The notes: generated from the sequence alone by a model not told the origin. A stretch of DNA of 64,000 nucleotides from Budorcas taxicolor (GCF_023091745.1 NC_068921.1:12728001-12792000), one strand, 5' to 3'. Shown: positions 42,793 to 54,676, counted from the stretch's first letter. Program-made: numbers and translations.

Positions 42793-43036
42793 CCCCTGGA
42801 GAAGAGATAGGCTACCCATTCCAGTATTCTTGGGCTTCCCTGGTGGCTCAGATGGTAAAGAATCTGCCTGCAACATGGGAGACCTGGGTTTGATCCCTGG
42901 GTTGGGAAGATGCCCTGGCAACCCACTCCAATATTCTTGCCTGGAGAATCCGCATGGACTGAGGATCCCGGTGGGCTACAGTCCATGGGGTGGCAAAGAG
43001 TCAGACGTGACTGAGCAACTAAACACAGCATACAGG
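42793..43036 (+). mobile_element. dimeric Bov-tA SINE
   Basis: A short leading Bov-A piece (CCCCTGGAGAAGAGATAGGC) is joined to a second head at 42833 (GGGCTTCCCTGGTGGCTCAG) and a complete body. About 15 bases are missing near 42912, between GGGAAGATGCC and CTGGCAACCC. Confidence 0.92.
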
Positions 43037-43970
43037 GAGACCCCCAACCCTTAGGTCCTGACCTGGGTAGAACACAGAGGGCTGGGTTCAGAAGAAACCT
43101 GCTGAGAAGTGTGGGATCTCCTACCCTAAGGAGGCCTCCCTGTACTGACCCATCCCAGCCATGGGGGACATTTAAACAGGAAAGATGCACAGAGAACATG
43201 GGAACGTGGGCTACCCTCTATGTCCAGACACCTATGGTCTGGGAGGGGGGTGCCCTCTGTCTCCCTATAGTACACAGTCTTCCCTCAACCATCCCCATCC
43301 TCCAGTCCCCAAACTCAGCAACATGTCACTGGTGCAGCACCTACGTGCTGCGGGCCAGCTCAGCGCCAAGACACAACAGTCCAGGGACAGACGTGGCTTC
43401 AGCCCTCATCTTTCTGACTCCTCTGTGCCCTCTAACCCCTCTGTCAGACTCTGTCTTGCAGGGGCTGATGACTGAGGTGTGTGCACAGTCTGTGTTCCTA
43501 ACCCAGAAAAATCCCAAGCCCTGCCTGTGGTGCGTCAACATCCTCCCCGTCTCCTGTTCCCAGCCTCGGCCTTGGCCCTGCACTTTCGCGGTTCCTCTGG
43601 CTGAGCCTGGGCAGGAAGCCTCTACTCACCTCCACAAGTTCAAGCCCACTCCCCCAGCCCCACTCCTGAAAAGGGAGGGTCTTTGGAGGTCAGTCATCAA
43701 TTCTCCATTTACTGAGCATGTAAAAAGAGAGGGAGGTACTGCTCTATGACAGAGTTTTGTAAGGCATTTGAGATTCTGGCAGTGGTGTCAGAGATGGGAA
43801 TAAATGGACAATGACACCTGTATATTATTTCTATTTCATCCATCCCATTTGAAGAGTGTGTGAAGCCCTAAGCTCAGCAATACAGAATCAAAACACCAGC
43901 CGTGGTAGCCCACGAGTTCCCTCTCCATTACAGATCTGATCGCAAAACATTATGAGGATTAAAACTGCAG
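43037..43970. other. unique GC-richer block
   Basis: Contains a 212-codon plus-strand frame at 43111-43749 with low stop density but no recognisable domain, and overlapping frames on both strands. Composition explains it better than a gene does. Confidence 0.4.
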
Positions 43971-44116
43971 GGGGACTTCCCTGGTGGGCCAGTGGTTAAG
44001 ACTCTGCGCTTCGACTGCAAGGAGCTTTGGTTCGATCCCTGGCTGGGGATCTAAGATTCCCACGTGCCCTGCAGTGCAGCCGAAGAGAAACAAACAACAA
44101 CGAAAACAAAACAAAA
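43971..44116 (+). mobile_element. CHR-type SINE
   Basis: GGGGACTTCCCTGGTGGGCC, TTGGTTCGATCCCTGG, tail of AACAAACAACAACG and AAAAC units. Confidence 0.93.
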
Positions 44117-44151
44117 CTGTATGAAGAAAAGCCAGTCAGTGCAGTTGCTAT

Positions 44152-44511
44152 TGTTTTTGTTCAGTCACTCAGTCTTGTCTGTCTCTTTGCGACCCTATGG
44201 ACTGCAGCACGCCAGGCTTCCCAGTCCTTCACTATTTCCTGGAGTTTGCTCAGACTCATGTCCATTGAGTCGGTGATGCCATCCAACCATCTCAGCCTCC
44301 GTCACCCCCTTTTCCTCCTGCCTTCTATCTTTCCCAGCATCAGAGTCTTTTCTAATGAGTCAGTTCTTCACAAAAGGTGGCCAAGGTATTGGAGCTTCAG
44401 CTTCAGCACCAGTCCTTCCAATGCACATTGAGGGTTGATTTTCTTTAGGATGGACTGGTTGGATCTCTTTGCAGCCCAAGGGACTCTCAAGAGTCTTCTC
44501 CAGCACCACCA
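44152..44511 (-). mobile_element. BovB LINE 3' fragment, older type, perfect TSD
   Basis: A perfect 10-bp duplication CAGTTGCTAT lies at 44142-44151 and 44512-44521. The tail side reads TGTTTTTGTTCAGTCACTCAG. It ends within the LRVPW-coding segment on the minus strand. Confidence 0.96.
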
Positions 44512-44521
44512 CAGTTGCTAT

Positions 44522-45741
44522 GGAGAGATCCTGAGACTCAAGCTCTACCCTTCGGAAGTTCTCTAAAGACCTGCTGATGTTCAGTAGAAGTTTCCAGCTC
44601 TGGGTTTTTGCACACAGGTAGGTGCGGCTTCATCGTGGGTTCCTGCTGGGTACATGAAGTGTATTAATGCAGGGGACCCCAACTGGACTCAGCGGGAGGG
44701 ATAAAGGCTATCCTGGAGGGATGCATGCTTTGCTAGTTGCTTCCTTTGGTGTCAGAGAAAAGCTTGGCAGCTCCTCCTCATAGTAGCCTCTCCCCAAGCT
44801 CCGGTGTCTTGTCAACAGGTCTCCCTACTCCTCGTGGGGTGCCATCTTGCTTGGCCTGGCCACAGACAGACTTCCTTTTGGGTACCTGGGGCAGACACGG
44901 CCACAACCACAAGAGTGCTGAGCTGAGTCCTTCCTGTGGTGGGCAGCCGGGCTGGCTGACGCGGTGGAGTCAGTGCGCCAGGACAACGCTGGTTGACCAA
45001 GCTGGTAGGCCGAAAAATTCCTTAAAATACCCCAAGGGCATGTTTTTATTTTGTATTGTTTTTAAAAAGGATAAATATTCCAAAACCCTGATGCCAGGAA
45101 AAAAAAAAAAAAGCTCTATAACTTTTACAAAACTGGCTATCCTGCAAGTTAAAAAAAATTAGTTAAAAGACTAGAAATTATGGTTACAAAAATATCTCTA
45201 CTAATAGTTTACTGTCTGGCTTGAGTGAGTTTAACTTTAAGGTGTGGTAGCTCTGGAAATTTCTCGTGAGTCACTACATAATAACTGGCTGCACTATCAG
45301 ACATCAGCCCACACACCATTTTCCAGCCCTGAACTTTGAATGTTTCACACAAAATGAAAATAATACCGTCTTATGTTTTATTCTAGGGGTAAGGTGGTTG
45401 GCAGCACTTTAGACTTTGCTGAAGAGCTGTGAGTTGGATGTTTCCTACCAAATTAAAATGCTCTGAGGCAGGGTCTTGTTTCTAGTTGGCAAACACAAAT
45501 CTCCTTTAAGAGAAAAGCCCGGTCCATGCAGTCCACGGTCTGTAGGTTGTTTTCCTCATGTGTGGGTTATTTGCTTGACCTGCATCATCGTCTCTCCAAA
45601 TGGCCAGCTCAGCCCTTGGCAGGGTAATTACACATTGGAAGGAAGACTAAACCAGCAAACACAGATGGTCATCCCTATGCATGCTTTACTTTCTCTTGTC
45701 TTTATCTTGCCTTCGGTTCTCTTTCTGAGGTCGGAAAACCA
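44522..45741. other. 1.2 kb unique block
   Basis: GC-rich to about 45000, then AT-rich with an A tract at 45098-45112. The frame 44737-45162 ends in poly-lysine from that tract and is not credible. No repeat family is recognised. Confidence 0.4.
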
Positions 45742-45742
45742 T

Positions 45743-45932
45743 GTGTTACTCGCTCAGTCATGTCCAACTCTTTGAGACCCCATGGACTGTAGCCCACCAG
45801 GCTCTTCTGTCCGTGGAATTCTCTGGGCAAGAATTCTGGAGTGGATTGCCATTCCCTTCTCCAAGGGATCTTCCCGACCTAGAGATCGAACCTGGGTCTC
45901 CTGCATTGCACATTTTTTACTGTCTGAGATGT
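45743..45932 (-). mobile_element. Bov-tA SINE, 5'-shortened
   Basis: Minus strand. AAACCAT occurs on both sides (45736-45742 and 45933-45939), a plausible target-site duplication. The first bases of the head are missing. Confidence 0.92.
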
Positions 45933-45939
45933 AAACCAT

Positions 45940-46388
45940 AGTTCCTGTATTGAATCTAAGACAGCCTCATGGAGGAGGCAGTAAGTAGATGCCCTTCTTT
46001 CTTTTATATGCTAGAATGGAGCTTGAGTTTTCATAATATTTCAAGGGCAATTGGGCCCTTGAGAGATCAGCTTTGATGGTGGGAATTCATGGGACGCTAA
46101 CATTTCCTTGAAAGCCTTCCTTTCCGGGGGATGGATGTCTTCTGGGCTTGTCAAAGTCCTCCTCAGCCTTCGAGGTTCTGCTAACACCTCTCCTTCCTTG
46201 AGTCTCCTGTCTTGCTCTTGCTCCTTCTTTGAGATTTCCGTGGCACATACAGAGTGCATTTATTTTGGATGCCTGTTCGCTGCTTTCAAATTTCTTATGG
46301 CCCACGCTTACATCATCTCCTCAACTAGGCTATAAGTTCCTCGAGGGAAAAGAAATACTTGGTCCTTTTTTGTCATCTTCATTGTGTG
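45940..46388 (+). other. unique sequence with an L2 fragment
   Basis: 46300-46386 matches L2 (CTCAACTAGGCTATAAGTTC, CGAGGGAAAAGAAATACTTG). Upstream to about 46090 may belong to the same element. Confidence 0.55.
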
Positions 46389-46608
46389 TGTGCTTAGCTG
46401 CTTCAGTCCTGTCTGACCTTCCCCGCCCGCCCCCCGTGGACTATAACCCACCAGGCTCCTCTGCACATGGGATTTTCCACACAAGAATACTGCCATGGAT
46501 TGCTGTTTCCTACTCCAGGGAACTTCCTGACCCAGGGATCGAACCTGCATCTCCTGAGCCTCTTGTACTGCAGACAAATGCTTTACTGCTGAACCACAGG
46601 GGAAGCTT
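46389..46608 (-). mobile_element. Bov-tA SINE inside L2
   Basis: Minus strand. A C-rich segment CCCCGCCCGCCCCCCG (near 46422) replaces the usual TTTGCGACCCCA part. Confidence 0.92.
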
Positions 46609-46709
46609 TGAGCACACACACAGGTTCCCCGGAAGTACATCTTGATTGATTCATTAAGGTAGTTTGTGGGGCCATTTATTTTCATTTGTGACAAACCATG
46701 GGATAGGCG

Positions 46710-46905
46710 CCATGGTAGGTAATCATTTTCACCTCCGCTGTCTTACTGAGTCTTCCCCAGGACCCCAGGAGATGCATATTATTTTAACTTCTCAGGTGAT
46801 GGAACCAAGCCACGGAGAGCTTCCCTGAGGTCCCCCAGTCCAAAAGATGGCAGGCACAACGTCAGTATGACCTCCCAATCTAATACTTTTGCTGTCGTGC
46901 CTTCT
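46710..46905 (-). mobile_element. MIR SINE
   Basis: Antisense MIR: CATATTATTTTAACTTCTCA, GATGGAACCAAGCCACGGAG, TCCCTGAGGTCCCCCAG. A long minus-strand frame (46779-47735) runs through this and is spurious. Confidence 0.7.
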
Positions 46906-47404
46906 CGACAATGAGAAGTAGGATTGTGAAGGCCAATAGGGAAGAATGCTCCTCTGGGAGGGAAGCCAGCTTGGGAAGTCAGCCGGAGGAGTCCTGGGAT
47001 CTTGTTGGAGGTGCCCTTGGGAATATAATGGAGGCAGCTGGCGAGCTCCCACCCGCTGGTCTGGACCTGCCGCCCCGGCTGAGGCTGGAGATTTGCCAGG
47101 CAAGTGTCTCTCTGAGCTCTCCACTCAGTCCTTCTGATTACATCCTTGCAATGCTGGCAGTCAGCACAGGGTCCTGATGGCTGCGGGCAGGGAGAATATC
47201 TCCGACAGCCCTCTCTGTTACTTCCATGAGGCTGGGGATTTTTTTTTTCCCCCACTTGATGGACTGGTGTGCTTTGCTTTCTTGGAGACAGAGGTGGCCA
47301 CAGGCAGAAAGGAACAAAGGAGGACATCTCCCCAGAGGATAAGGAGGTTGCTGCACAGGAGCCGATCAAGGCTATGAAGTCTTTGGAGGCCACGATGGGT
47401 GAGA
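46906..47404. other. unique GC-richer sequence
   Basis: No repeat recognised. Overlapping frames occur on both strands, consistent with composition. Confidence 0.4.
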
Positions 47405-47576
47405 AAAGTGTTAGCTGCTCAGTCGCGTCTGACTCGTTGAGATCCCATGGACTATAGCCTGCCAGCCTCCTCTGTCTGTAGAATTTTCCAGGCCAGAACA
47501 CTGGAGTGGACTGCCATTCCCCTCTCCAGATCTTTCTGACCCAGGGATCAAACCCGGTCTCCTGCATTGCAGGTGA
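47405..47576 (-). mobile_element. Bov-tA SINE, 5'-shortened
   Basis: Minus strand, GTGTTAGCTGCTCAGTCGCG to CTCCTGCATTGCAGG. The outer part of the head is missing. Confidence 0.92.
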
Positions 47577-48390
47577 GGGTCTCTGCAAATCCGCACTTTC
47601 GAGCTCAAGAAGCAACACTTTGAGCCGATGGGGCTGCTGGGCTGCCAAGGTCACCCGGGCCGTGAACTTGAATGGGCTTGCCTGGAAGGGAATCCGCGTG
47701 CCTGTAACCATGAGAAATCCTGATGCCCAGCACAAAGAGCCTTACGACAAAAGGGAAGACTTGGCTAACGTACTCCAGCGGTTTTAGATAATTTTCCTTT
47801 GTTAGTCAACAAACCAGTCTGGGGGGAGGGGAGGGGTTGAGGATGTGAAAAGTTTCACCCTGTACACGGCAGTTTCTCAGTGTCAAATGTCTGTCACAAA
47901 TTTTGCTTGTGGTCACCTCCAGAGCCTACAATTTAAAACACACACATACACACACACACAAAACGCAGCAATTATCTCAACCAAAGTGCAATTGAGTGCA
48001 CTTTCCAGTGGTTGGTCCTCAGGCTCCTTTCCCAACAATGTTTTCCCCGTGCAGACAGCCCAAAGGAGCGTGTGCGTGGCTCTCGAAGACCAAGAAGTCA
48101 ACTCCGCGGAAAATTTGCATGCCGTAATTGAGTTGCCGGGAACATTCAAGACATCATGCTTCAGGCGTGCGAGGATAATGATTCCCTGCAGCCCTCCAGG
48201 CTGGCAGTGGAAATGACAGCCAGGCTCCTCCGTTCTCCTGTGACCCATGCTCAGACTGAGGCTTCATCATCCAACTCACCTCCCCTGCTTTTCAGGAAGG
48301 TGTAACCTGCCAACACTTCACCTTCCCTTCCCCTAAACTCCTATGGTGTATTATGCTTTTGCAATTTATTTACCCAGTACAGTATTGTGT
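47577..48390. other. 0.8 kb unique island
   Basis: Contains a (CA)n tract at about 47938-47961 and a G-rich run at 47820-47838. The 48050-48200 part has several CpG dinucleotides. No exon was recognised. Confidence 0.45.
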
Positions 48391-48588
48391 TGACTTCCCA
48401 GGTGACTCGGTAAAGAATCCGAACATGCAGGAGATCCAGGTTCAATCCCTGGGTTGGGAAGATCCTCTGGAGGAGAAAATGGCAATCCACTCTAGTATTC
48501 TTGTCTGGGAAATCCCATGGACAGAGGAGCCTGGCAGGATACAGTCCATGGGGTGGCAGAGAGTCAGACACGACTGAACATGCACCCA
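48391..48588 (+). mobile_element. Bov-tA SINE
   Basis: GACTTCCCAGGTGACTCGGT to AGTCAGACACGACTGAAC, with a few bases missing in the head. Confidence 0.93.
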
Positions 48589-49354
48589 TCGTTATATTGA
48601 ACGACTGGTAGAGATGTAATCTTGTGACTCTTCCCTCCAGGGTAAGCCCTTGGAGGGAAAGCTCTTGGAAGGGAAGCTCTTGGCAGATGCTGAGTAATTT
48701 TGAATGAATGCACAAAGAGATGGATATAGCATTCTTTGGAATGTCTTGAGTGCACACCTCTAATGGGGCACTGTGTACCCACATGACATGGAGTGAAGTG
48801 GGGGAAGAAGCCCCTAGAGAATCCTTGAGAGTATTTTCAAGAATATTATCTGGCCAATCATCCCAGGTTGATAGGTTGGGTTTAATGTGGGAATCATCAA
48901 TCTACAGAAGTTCCCTGTTTGTTCTGATGCTAAAGACACAATTTGAAATATGAATATGTGTATGTGAGTGTGTGTGGGGGTAGGCGCATGGGTGGTGGGA
49001 TGCCAAGTCGGATACTGTCATTGTATCTCAGTGAAACAGCACACAGCTGACTTGAAGGCGCTCTCTTCACTCTTATCATTCCACTATGCCATGCCTGGGA
49101 TACATTCTTGTGTATTTGGGAACCCTTTTCTCTGATTCTTTTTTAAAAAACCATAAAATGTTTTCACAGTGGAATCTTTGGATGTCTAGGTTTCAGGTAT
49201 GCTCAGACAGTTAACTTGGAAGTATGGATAGGGGAGACTTTCTGAAGGGAAGTTCTTTGGTATAATCTAGACTGTAGGCGGATGAAAACATTGTTCTGGA
49301 GATTTGGGGTTGGCTGTCTCCATGGTGCTGAATTCCTGCGATCAATAAGGTTCT
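48589..49354. other. unique sequence
   Basis: Short imperfect tandem GGGAAGCTCTTGG motif near 48650-48685 and a (TG)-rich tract at 48953-48978. Otherwise unrecognised. Confidence 0.4.
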
Positions 49355-49566
49355 CAGATGCTCAGTCATGTCTGACTCCTTGCAGACCCCATAGACCGTA
49401 GACTGCCAGGCTCCTCTGTCCATGGGATTCTCCTGGCAAGAATACTGGAGTGGGATGTTATTTCCTCCTCCAGGGGATCTTCCCGACCCAGGGATCGAAC
49501 CAACATCTCTTATGTCTCTGGCATTGGCAGGTGGGTTCCTTACCACCAGTGCCCTCTGGTGAGCCC
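49355..49566 (-). mobile_element. Bov-tA/Bov-A2 SINE
   Basis: Minus strand, from CAGATGCTCAGTCATGTCTG to the head side CCAGTGCCCTCTGGTGAGCC. Confidence 0.92.
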
Positions 49567-50004
49567 AAGGGTCAATCAGAGGAAACTGCAACAGGGAACT
49601 TACCCCTGGAATTGTCTTACTTCCCTTCCTACCTACTGGCTGTCCTTCCCCAAGGTAATGGTGTCTTTCCAAAAGGCAGTGGGTTTGCACACCATTGAGC
49701 ACATGCCCTCCTTTCCAGCCTCCTATCAAAATCTGTGTCCAGGTTGCTACTACTCGGGACAGTTGAGGTGACCCTAGGTTCAGTTGGAGCCGTTGCTGAG
49801 GCATCATTTCAATGTTAGAGTGTACTCTCCTTGGAAGGGAAGGCAGACAAAAGAAGTGGCAGGGTGTTTTCTTTTCTGGTCAGATCACACCTGGCTGGTT
49901 CTGAGGGTCACTCTTGAAGAAGGACATTGGCAAATGGGAGCACGTTCAAATGAGGTGAGAACATAGGAAGATGGTTGTAGGGGAATGACAGAAGATTGGG
50001 CACC
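49567..50004. other. unique sequence
   Basis: Nothing recognised. The minus frame 49211-49807 crosses the adjacent SINE and is spurious. Confidence 0.4.
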
Positions 50005-50019
50005 TGCAGTCTGACAAAG

Positions 50020-50226
50020 GGGGCTTCCCAGGTGGTGTCAGTGGTAAAGAACCCGAGATGTAGGAAACATGGGTTCAATCTCAGGGTCAGGAAGATTCCC
50101 TGGAGTAGGAAATGGCAACCCACTCCAGCATTTTTGCCTGGGACATTCCATGAACAGAGGAGCCTGGCAGTGGGTTACAATCCACAGGATCACAAAGAGC
50201 TGGGCATGACTGAGCCCAAGCACACA
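50020..50226 (+). mobile_element. Bov-tA2 SINE with long TSD
   Basis: TGCAGTCTGACAAAG (50005-50019) and TGCAGTCTGACCAAAG (50227-50242) differ by a single inserted C. Confidence 0.96.
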
Positions 50227-50242
50227 TGCAGTCTGACCAAAG

Positions 50243-50658
50243 AGGCCAGGGTGACCCTAGAAACTGAAGGTTAGGAGTAGAGGTGATCTCATTTAAACAC
50301 CTCTTGGGTATTTCCATTTGTCTCCTACACATCTCCTCCAGATGATCAATTAACCTCGTTCTGAACATTTCTTATGATAGAAACCTCACTACCCAGAACT
50401 CCAGAGCATGGAAACCTCCTTTGAATATTTCAAGTGAGATGATACAAAAGCTTCTGGAAGGCAGACCATCTGTCACTGGGGAGGAATGAAAAGAAGGCAT
50501 TCTTTTGCTTCAATATGGTCAGACAATTCTTATAAAAAATATTGTGAGGACATAGGAGTTGGCTTTGGCGCCTGGTGTGAGTTCCCCACCAATGTCAAGA
50601 TCTGGTACATTGATCCTTTGGTGACAAGGAATTAAAACAAAACAAAAACCCATGAGAT
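50243..50658. other. unique sequence
   Basis: Nothing recognised. Confidence 0.4.
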
Positions 50659-50669
50659 AAGCTCAAATA

Positions 50670-50858
50670 GCTTCCCTGGTGGCTCAGAATTCGCATGCAA
50701 TGCGGGAGACCTGGGTTCATTCCCTGGGTTGGAAAGATCCCCTGGAGAAGGGAAAGGCTACCCACTCCAGTATTCTGGCCTGGAGAAGTCCATTGACAGT
50801 ATAGTCCATGGGGTCCCAAAGGGTCAGACACAACTGAGCGACTTTCACTTCCACTTCC
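50670..50858 (+). mobile_element. Bov-tA SINE with perfect TSD
   Basis: Perfect 11-bp duplication AAGCTCAAATA at 50659-50669 and 50859-50869. Tail GCGACTTTCACTTCCACTTC. Confidence 0.97.
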
Positions 50859-50869
50859 AAGCTCAAATA

Positions 50870-51539
50870 AAAAAGATGTAGAAGAAGAATGCAATAGTCC
50901 ATCTCACTGACCCTCAAGAACCAGAAAAAAGTATAAGCAGATTACTGAAGCTGAATCCACAAATTCCAGAGCGAGACTTATCAGGGCACATGGTCTTTTC
51001 CTCTGCTTGTCTCTATTGATCTCCTCTTTCTTCAGATCGACTTTCCCACCCTACTCATATATCTCTCCCATAGTTTTTGGCTGGCCATGTCACCATCTCT
51101 AATCCTGGCTCTAGTCGAATTTAGCAATCAACTCTCTACTAAAGAATGATCCGCTCTGTGCTCCTTAGTCCTAAGTCTAGAGAGAAAGCATCAGCTTGGC
51201 TCAACCCAGCCTTTGCACCAACTCTCTCTGGGTGATGTGGATTGCCCTCATCCAGTCAGCTACAGCTTAGGGGGCGCAGGTCACGTGAATAGGTGAGGAT
51301 AGATTCTCTACACAAAGAAAGACAAAGGTTAGAATGTCTTCCACTGGCATTTAGCTCCAAGCCAAAGAAAGGATTATCTAGTTGTTGAATTTTAGTCTTT
51401 TACAAAGGCAAGGGCCCATCAAATCTTATCTACCTGCTCTACTTAATTTTCCTCTGGAATCATTTTCTTCTTTGTGGTAATGAAATGGAACAGGACCCTA
51501 CGGTCCTTGACCTCCCATGTCCTCTCCCTGCCTTCTGTC
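50870..51539. other. unique sequence
   Basis: No repeat family recognised ahead of the LTR. No retroviral internal sequence is visible. Confidence 0.4.
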
Positions 51540-52162
51540 TGTGAAAAACTTCAGCCAAAGAATAAGTTTAATCAGAGAAGTGAGAACATGCAGAAACCAA
51601 GAAAAACAGTCAAAGGAGACCAAATAATGATAATGTACATTAAGCACAGTCAGGGACGTTTAGTTCCTTCTCAAGAGCTATAGATAATATTCTGAGCCGT
51701 ATCCTATGATCCGTCTTGTAGATGCTGAAACTCCCACCAGGTAGAAGAAGTTATCCACAAGATGACCAGTCTGTAGCCATGACATAAGCTGCTATAATTC
51801 TAATTATGGAACTGACCTCAAGGAGAGGGGAACAAACTGACCAGAGAACTGAAGATTAACTGTACATAAAACGATCAAAATGACACTGGTCAGATCTCCG
51901 ATGACCCACTTCAAGATGACTGTCAGAGCTGACTGTACTGTTTCTGCATGTAGCCCTCTCCTTCAGCCAATAAAAGCACTTGCCCTCTGATTGTCAGCAC
52001 AGGGGCAGAGGTAGGGTGGGGAGTTGGCTTTTGGACAGGAGTCGACACTTCCCCATGGTTGCTGGCCTCCAAAATAAAACAAACTTTCCTTTCCACCAAG
52101 CTGGCCTCTTTATTGGCTTTTGAGTGGCAGGCAGTCGGACCCCACTTTCGGCTATGGTAACA
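51540..52162 (+). mobile_element. solo LTR of an endogenous retrovirus
   Basis: The span begins TGTGAAAAACTTCAGCC and ends GGTAACA, giving TG...CA ends. It contains a promoter-like CAGCCAATAAAAGCAC (near 51967) and a polyadenylation signal AATAAAAC (near 52073). It also has a U5-like end TTGAGTGGCAGGCAGTCGG. No primer-binding site, gag, pol or env adjoins it. The organisation suggests a class I (gamma-like) LTR; the family name is not certain, and no clear duplication is visible at the ends. Confidence 0.8.
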
Positions 52163-52288
52163 CAGAACCTTTCTAAAAATATATAATTTGGCTCATCCCC
52201 ACTTTTCTTTGCTTCAATAAACCTGTATTTATTTTGTCCACAGTTTAGCCATTGTCTTTCTTCTCTATTTGTTTATTCTCAGAACTTT

Positions 52289-53326
52289 TAGTTCAGTTCA
52301 GTTCAGGAGCTCAGTAATGTCTGACTCTTTGCGACCCCATGAACTGGAGCATGCCAAGCCTTCCTGTCCATCACCAACACCCGGAGTCCACCCAAACCAA
52401 TGTCAGTCGAGTCAGTGATGCCATCCAACCATCTCATCCTCTGTCGTCCCCTTCTCCTCCTGCCCCCAATCCCTCCCAGCATCAGGGGCTTTTCAAATGA
52501 GTCAGCTCTTCACATCAGGCACTCCTTCAAATGAACACCCAGGACTGATCTCCTTTAGGATGGACTGATTGGATCTCCTTGCAGTCCAAGGGACTCTCAA
52601 GAGTCTTTTCCAACACCACAGTTCAAAAGCATCAATTCTTTGACACTCAGCTTTCTTTATAGTCCAACTCTCACATCCATACGTGACCACTGGAAAAACC
52701 ATAGCCTTGACTAGACGGACTTTTGTTGGCAAAGTAATGTCTCTGCTTTTTAATATGCTGTCTAGGTTGGTCATAACTTTTCTTGCAAGGAGTAAGCATC
52801 TTTTAATTTCATGGCTGCAGTCACCATCTGCAGTGATTTTGGAGCCCAGAAAAATAGTCAGCCACTATTTCCACTGTTTCCCCATCTATTTCCCATGAAG
52901 TGATGGGACTGGATGCTATGATCTTAGTTTTCTGTATGTTGAGCTTTAAGCCAACTTTTTCACTCTCCTCTCTCACTTTCATCAAGAGGCTCTTTAGTTC
53001 TTCTTCACTTTCTGCCATAAGAGTGGTGTCATCTGCATATCTGAGGTTATTGATATTTCTCCCGGCAATCTTGATTCCAGCTTGTGCTTCTTCCAGCCCA
53101 GCATTTCTCATGATGTACTCTGCATAGAAGTTAAATAAGCAGGGTGACAATATACAGCCTTGACGTACTCCTTTTCCTATCTGGAACCAGTCTGCTGTTC
53201 CATGTCCAGTTCTAACTGTTGCTTCCTGACCTGCATATAGGTTTCTCAAGAGGCGGGTCAGGTGGTCTGGTATTCCTATCTCTTTCAGAATTTTCCACAG
53301 TTTATTGTGATCCACACAGTCAAAGG
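52289..53326 (-). mobile_element. BovB LINE, ~1 kb, perfect TSD
   Basis: Perfect 11-bp duplication CTCAGAACTTT at 52278-52288 and 53327-53337. The minus frame 52821-53315 (164 codons) begins in the MDHNKLW region and includes GCILSP and YADD. A small lesion near 52850 breaks the frame. An internal deletion of roughly 50 bases near 52518 removes part of the C-terminal region. Confidence 0.97.
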
Positions 53327-53337
53327 CTCAGAACTTT

Positions 53338-54087
53338 GAGTAAAAATTTTAAAAAACAGCCCCCAAGAGACTCTGTCTTCTGCAATATATATACATATAT
53401 GCTCTTTAAACGGAAAATTCAGGATTCGTTTCTGGTGTCAAGTCCTATCTTTCAGGATGCATCTTCCCTCCAACCTAGAGTGCAGCACGTGATGACAAAT
53501 GAGAAACAATCACTTCACACATCCTGGTAAAATAAAAATGCATTGTCGGAACAACAGGTGATTAGATCTTCATTTTGATACATGCCGCAGTGTCTTCAGA
53601 AATGAACTCGTAAGACTTGATTTCGGAGAGAATGCAAATTTCCCACCAAGGAATACATTGAGAAGAATCTGTAAAGCAGGGTAGAGGTGAACCCACTTGG
53701 GGCAGGTGGTCTCACATGGTGAATTCTGTTAGCTCAGACCTACACCTAGACACACAGTGTAGGTAACGGGTGTGGGGGCAGTACTCGGTACCTAGTTGAA
53801 TATTCGTTTCTACCCCCTGTGGTATCATTTTTAGCTGTGAGGTTTGTTATTAATGTGCCTGAGTCATCTCCCAGGTGGAGTCATGGCTTGATTCCTATAA
53901 ATTATTCATATTAATCTTGGGGAAGAAAAGCTTGATTCAAAATTAATTTGAGTGAACTGTGCTTATTTACCGAGTAACTTATGTAAGTGGGAACATCAAG
54001 TTATCATCTGATGTGAATAAGAATTAATGTAAATTCCCTGGTCTGCCCTCTGTGGTCCTCAGTGCTCTTTTCCGGGAGGAGAGGCAG
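53338..54087. other. unique island
   Basis: No repeat recognised. 53860-54030 is AT-rich with regular motif-like words (CTATAAATTATTCATATTAA), a possible conserved non-coding element but unproven. Confidence 0.4.
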
Positions 54088-54137
54088 AACATGGTTGGGC
54101 TTAAGAGCGTGACGCCTGGAGCAGGTGGCTTCTGGTT

Positions 54138-54236
54138 CATTTATTTTTTATAATTTTTATTTATTTGGCTGCACCAGGTCTTAATTGTTGCACAAATGAT
54201 CTTCAGTCGCAGCATGTGGGATCTACTGTACCTCCT
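54138..54236 (-). mobile_element. CHR-type SINE with perfect TSD
   Basis: Perfect 13-bp duplication GTGGCTTCTGGTT at 54125-54137 and 54237-54249. The body holds TTTATTTGGCTGCACCAGGT and CAGCATGTGGGATC, a 99-bp 5'-truncated copy. Confidence 0.95.
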
Positions 54237-54268
54237 GTGGCTTCTGGTTTGATATCAGCTCTGCCATT

Positions 54269-54676
54269 CCCTGGTGGCTCAGACGGTAAAGCGTCTGTCT
54301 GCAATGCAGGGGACCCGGGTTCGATCCCTGGATTGGGAAGATCCCCTGGAGGAGGAAACGGCAGCCCACTCCAGTATTCTTGCCTGAAAATATCCCATGG
54401 ACAGCGGAGCCTGGTAGGCTACCGTCCATGGGGTCGCAGAGAGTCGGACACGACTTCACTTTTGCTTTCACTTTCAGATGGTAAAGAGTCTGGTGGTAAG
54501 GCAGGAGACCTGTGTTCTGTCTCTGGGTCAGGAAGATCCCCTGGAGAAGGAAATGCCAACCCACTCCAGTATTCTTGCCTGGAAAATCCCAGGGATGGAA
54601 GAGTCTGGCAGGCTATAGCCCATAGGGTTGCGAAGAGTTGGACACAACTGAGTGACTTCACTCACTCACTAACTCA
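54269..54676 (+). mobile_element. two Bov-tA units inserted as one dimer
   Basis: Unit 1 runs to a TTTGCTTTCACTTTC tail near 54475. Unit 2 starts AGATGGTAAAGAGTC and ends ACTCACTCACTAACTC. The 8-bp repeat CTGCCATT at 54261-54268 and 54677-54684 flanks the pair as a whole, so they probably inserted together. Confidence 0.92.

Noticed and set aside
43111..43749. 212-codon plus-strand open frame
   Set aside because: No recognisable domain, no splice or promoter context, and overlapping frames on both strands in a GC-richer block.
44737..45162. 141-codon plus-strand frame ending in a lysine-rich tail
   Set aside because: The lysines are translated from an A tract at 45098-45112; there is no domain or splice evidence.
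46779..47735. 318-codon minus-strand open frame
   Set aside because: It runs through a MIR and a Bov-tA SINE, shows no domain, and overlaps equally long frames on the other strand. GC-rich composition explains it.
47938..47961. (CA)n tract as a regulatory Z-DNA element
   Set aside because: Short and interrupted; nothing else supports a function.
49211..49807. 198-codon minus-strand open frame
   Set aside because: The central third is the antisense translation of a Bov-tA SINE; the remainder is unrecognisable.
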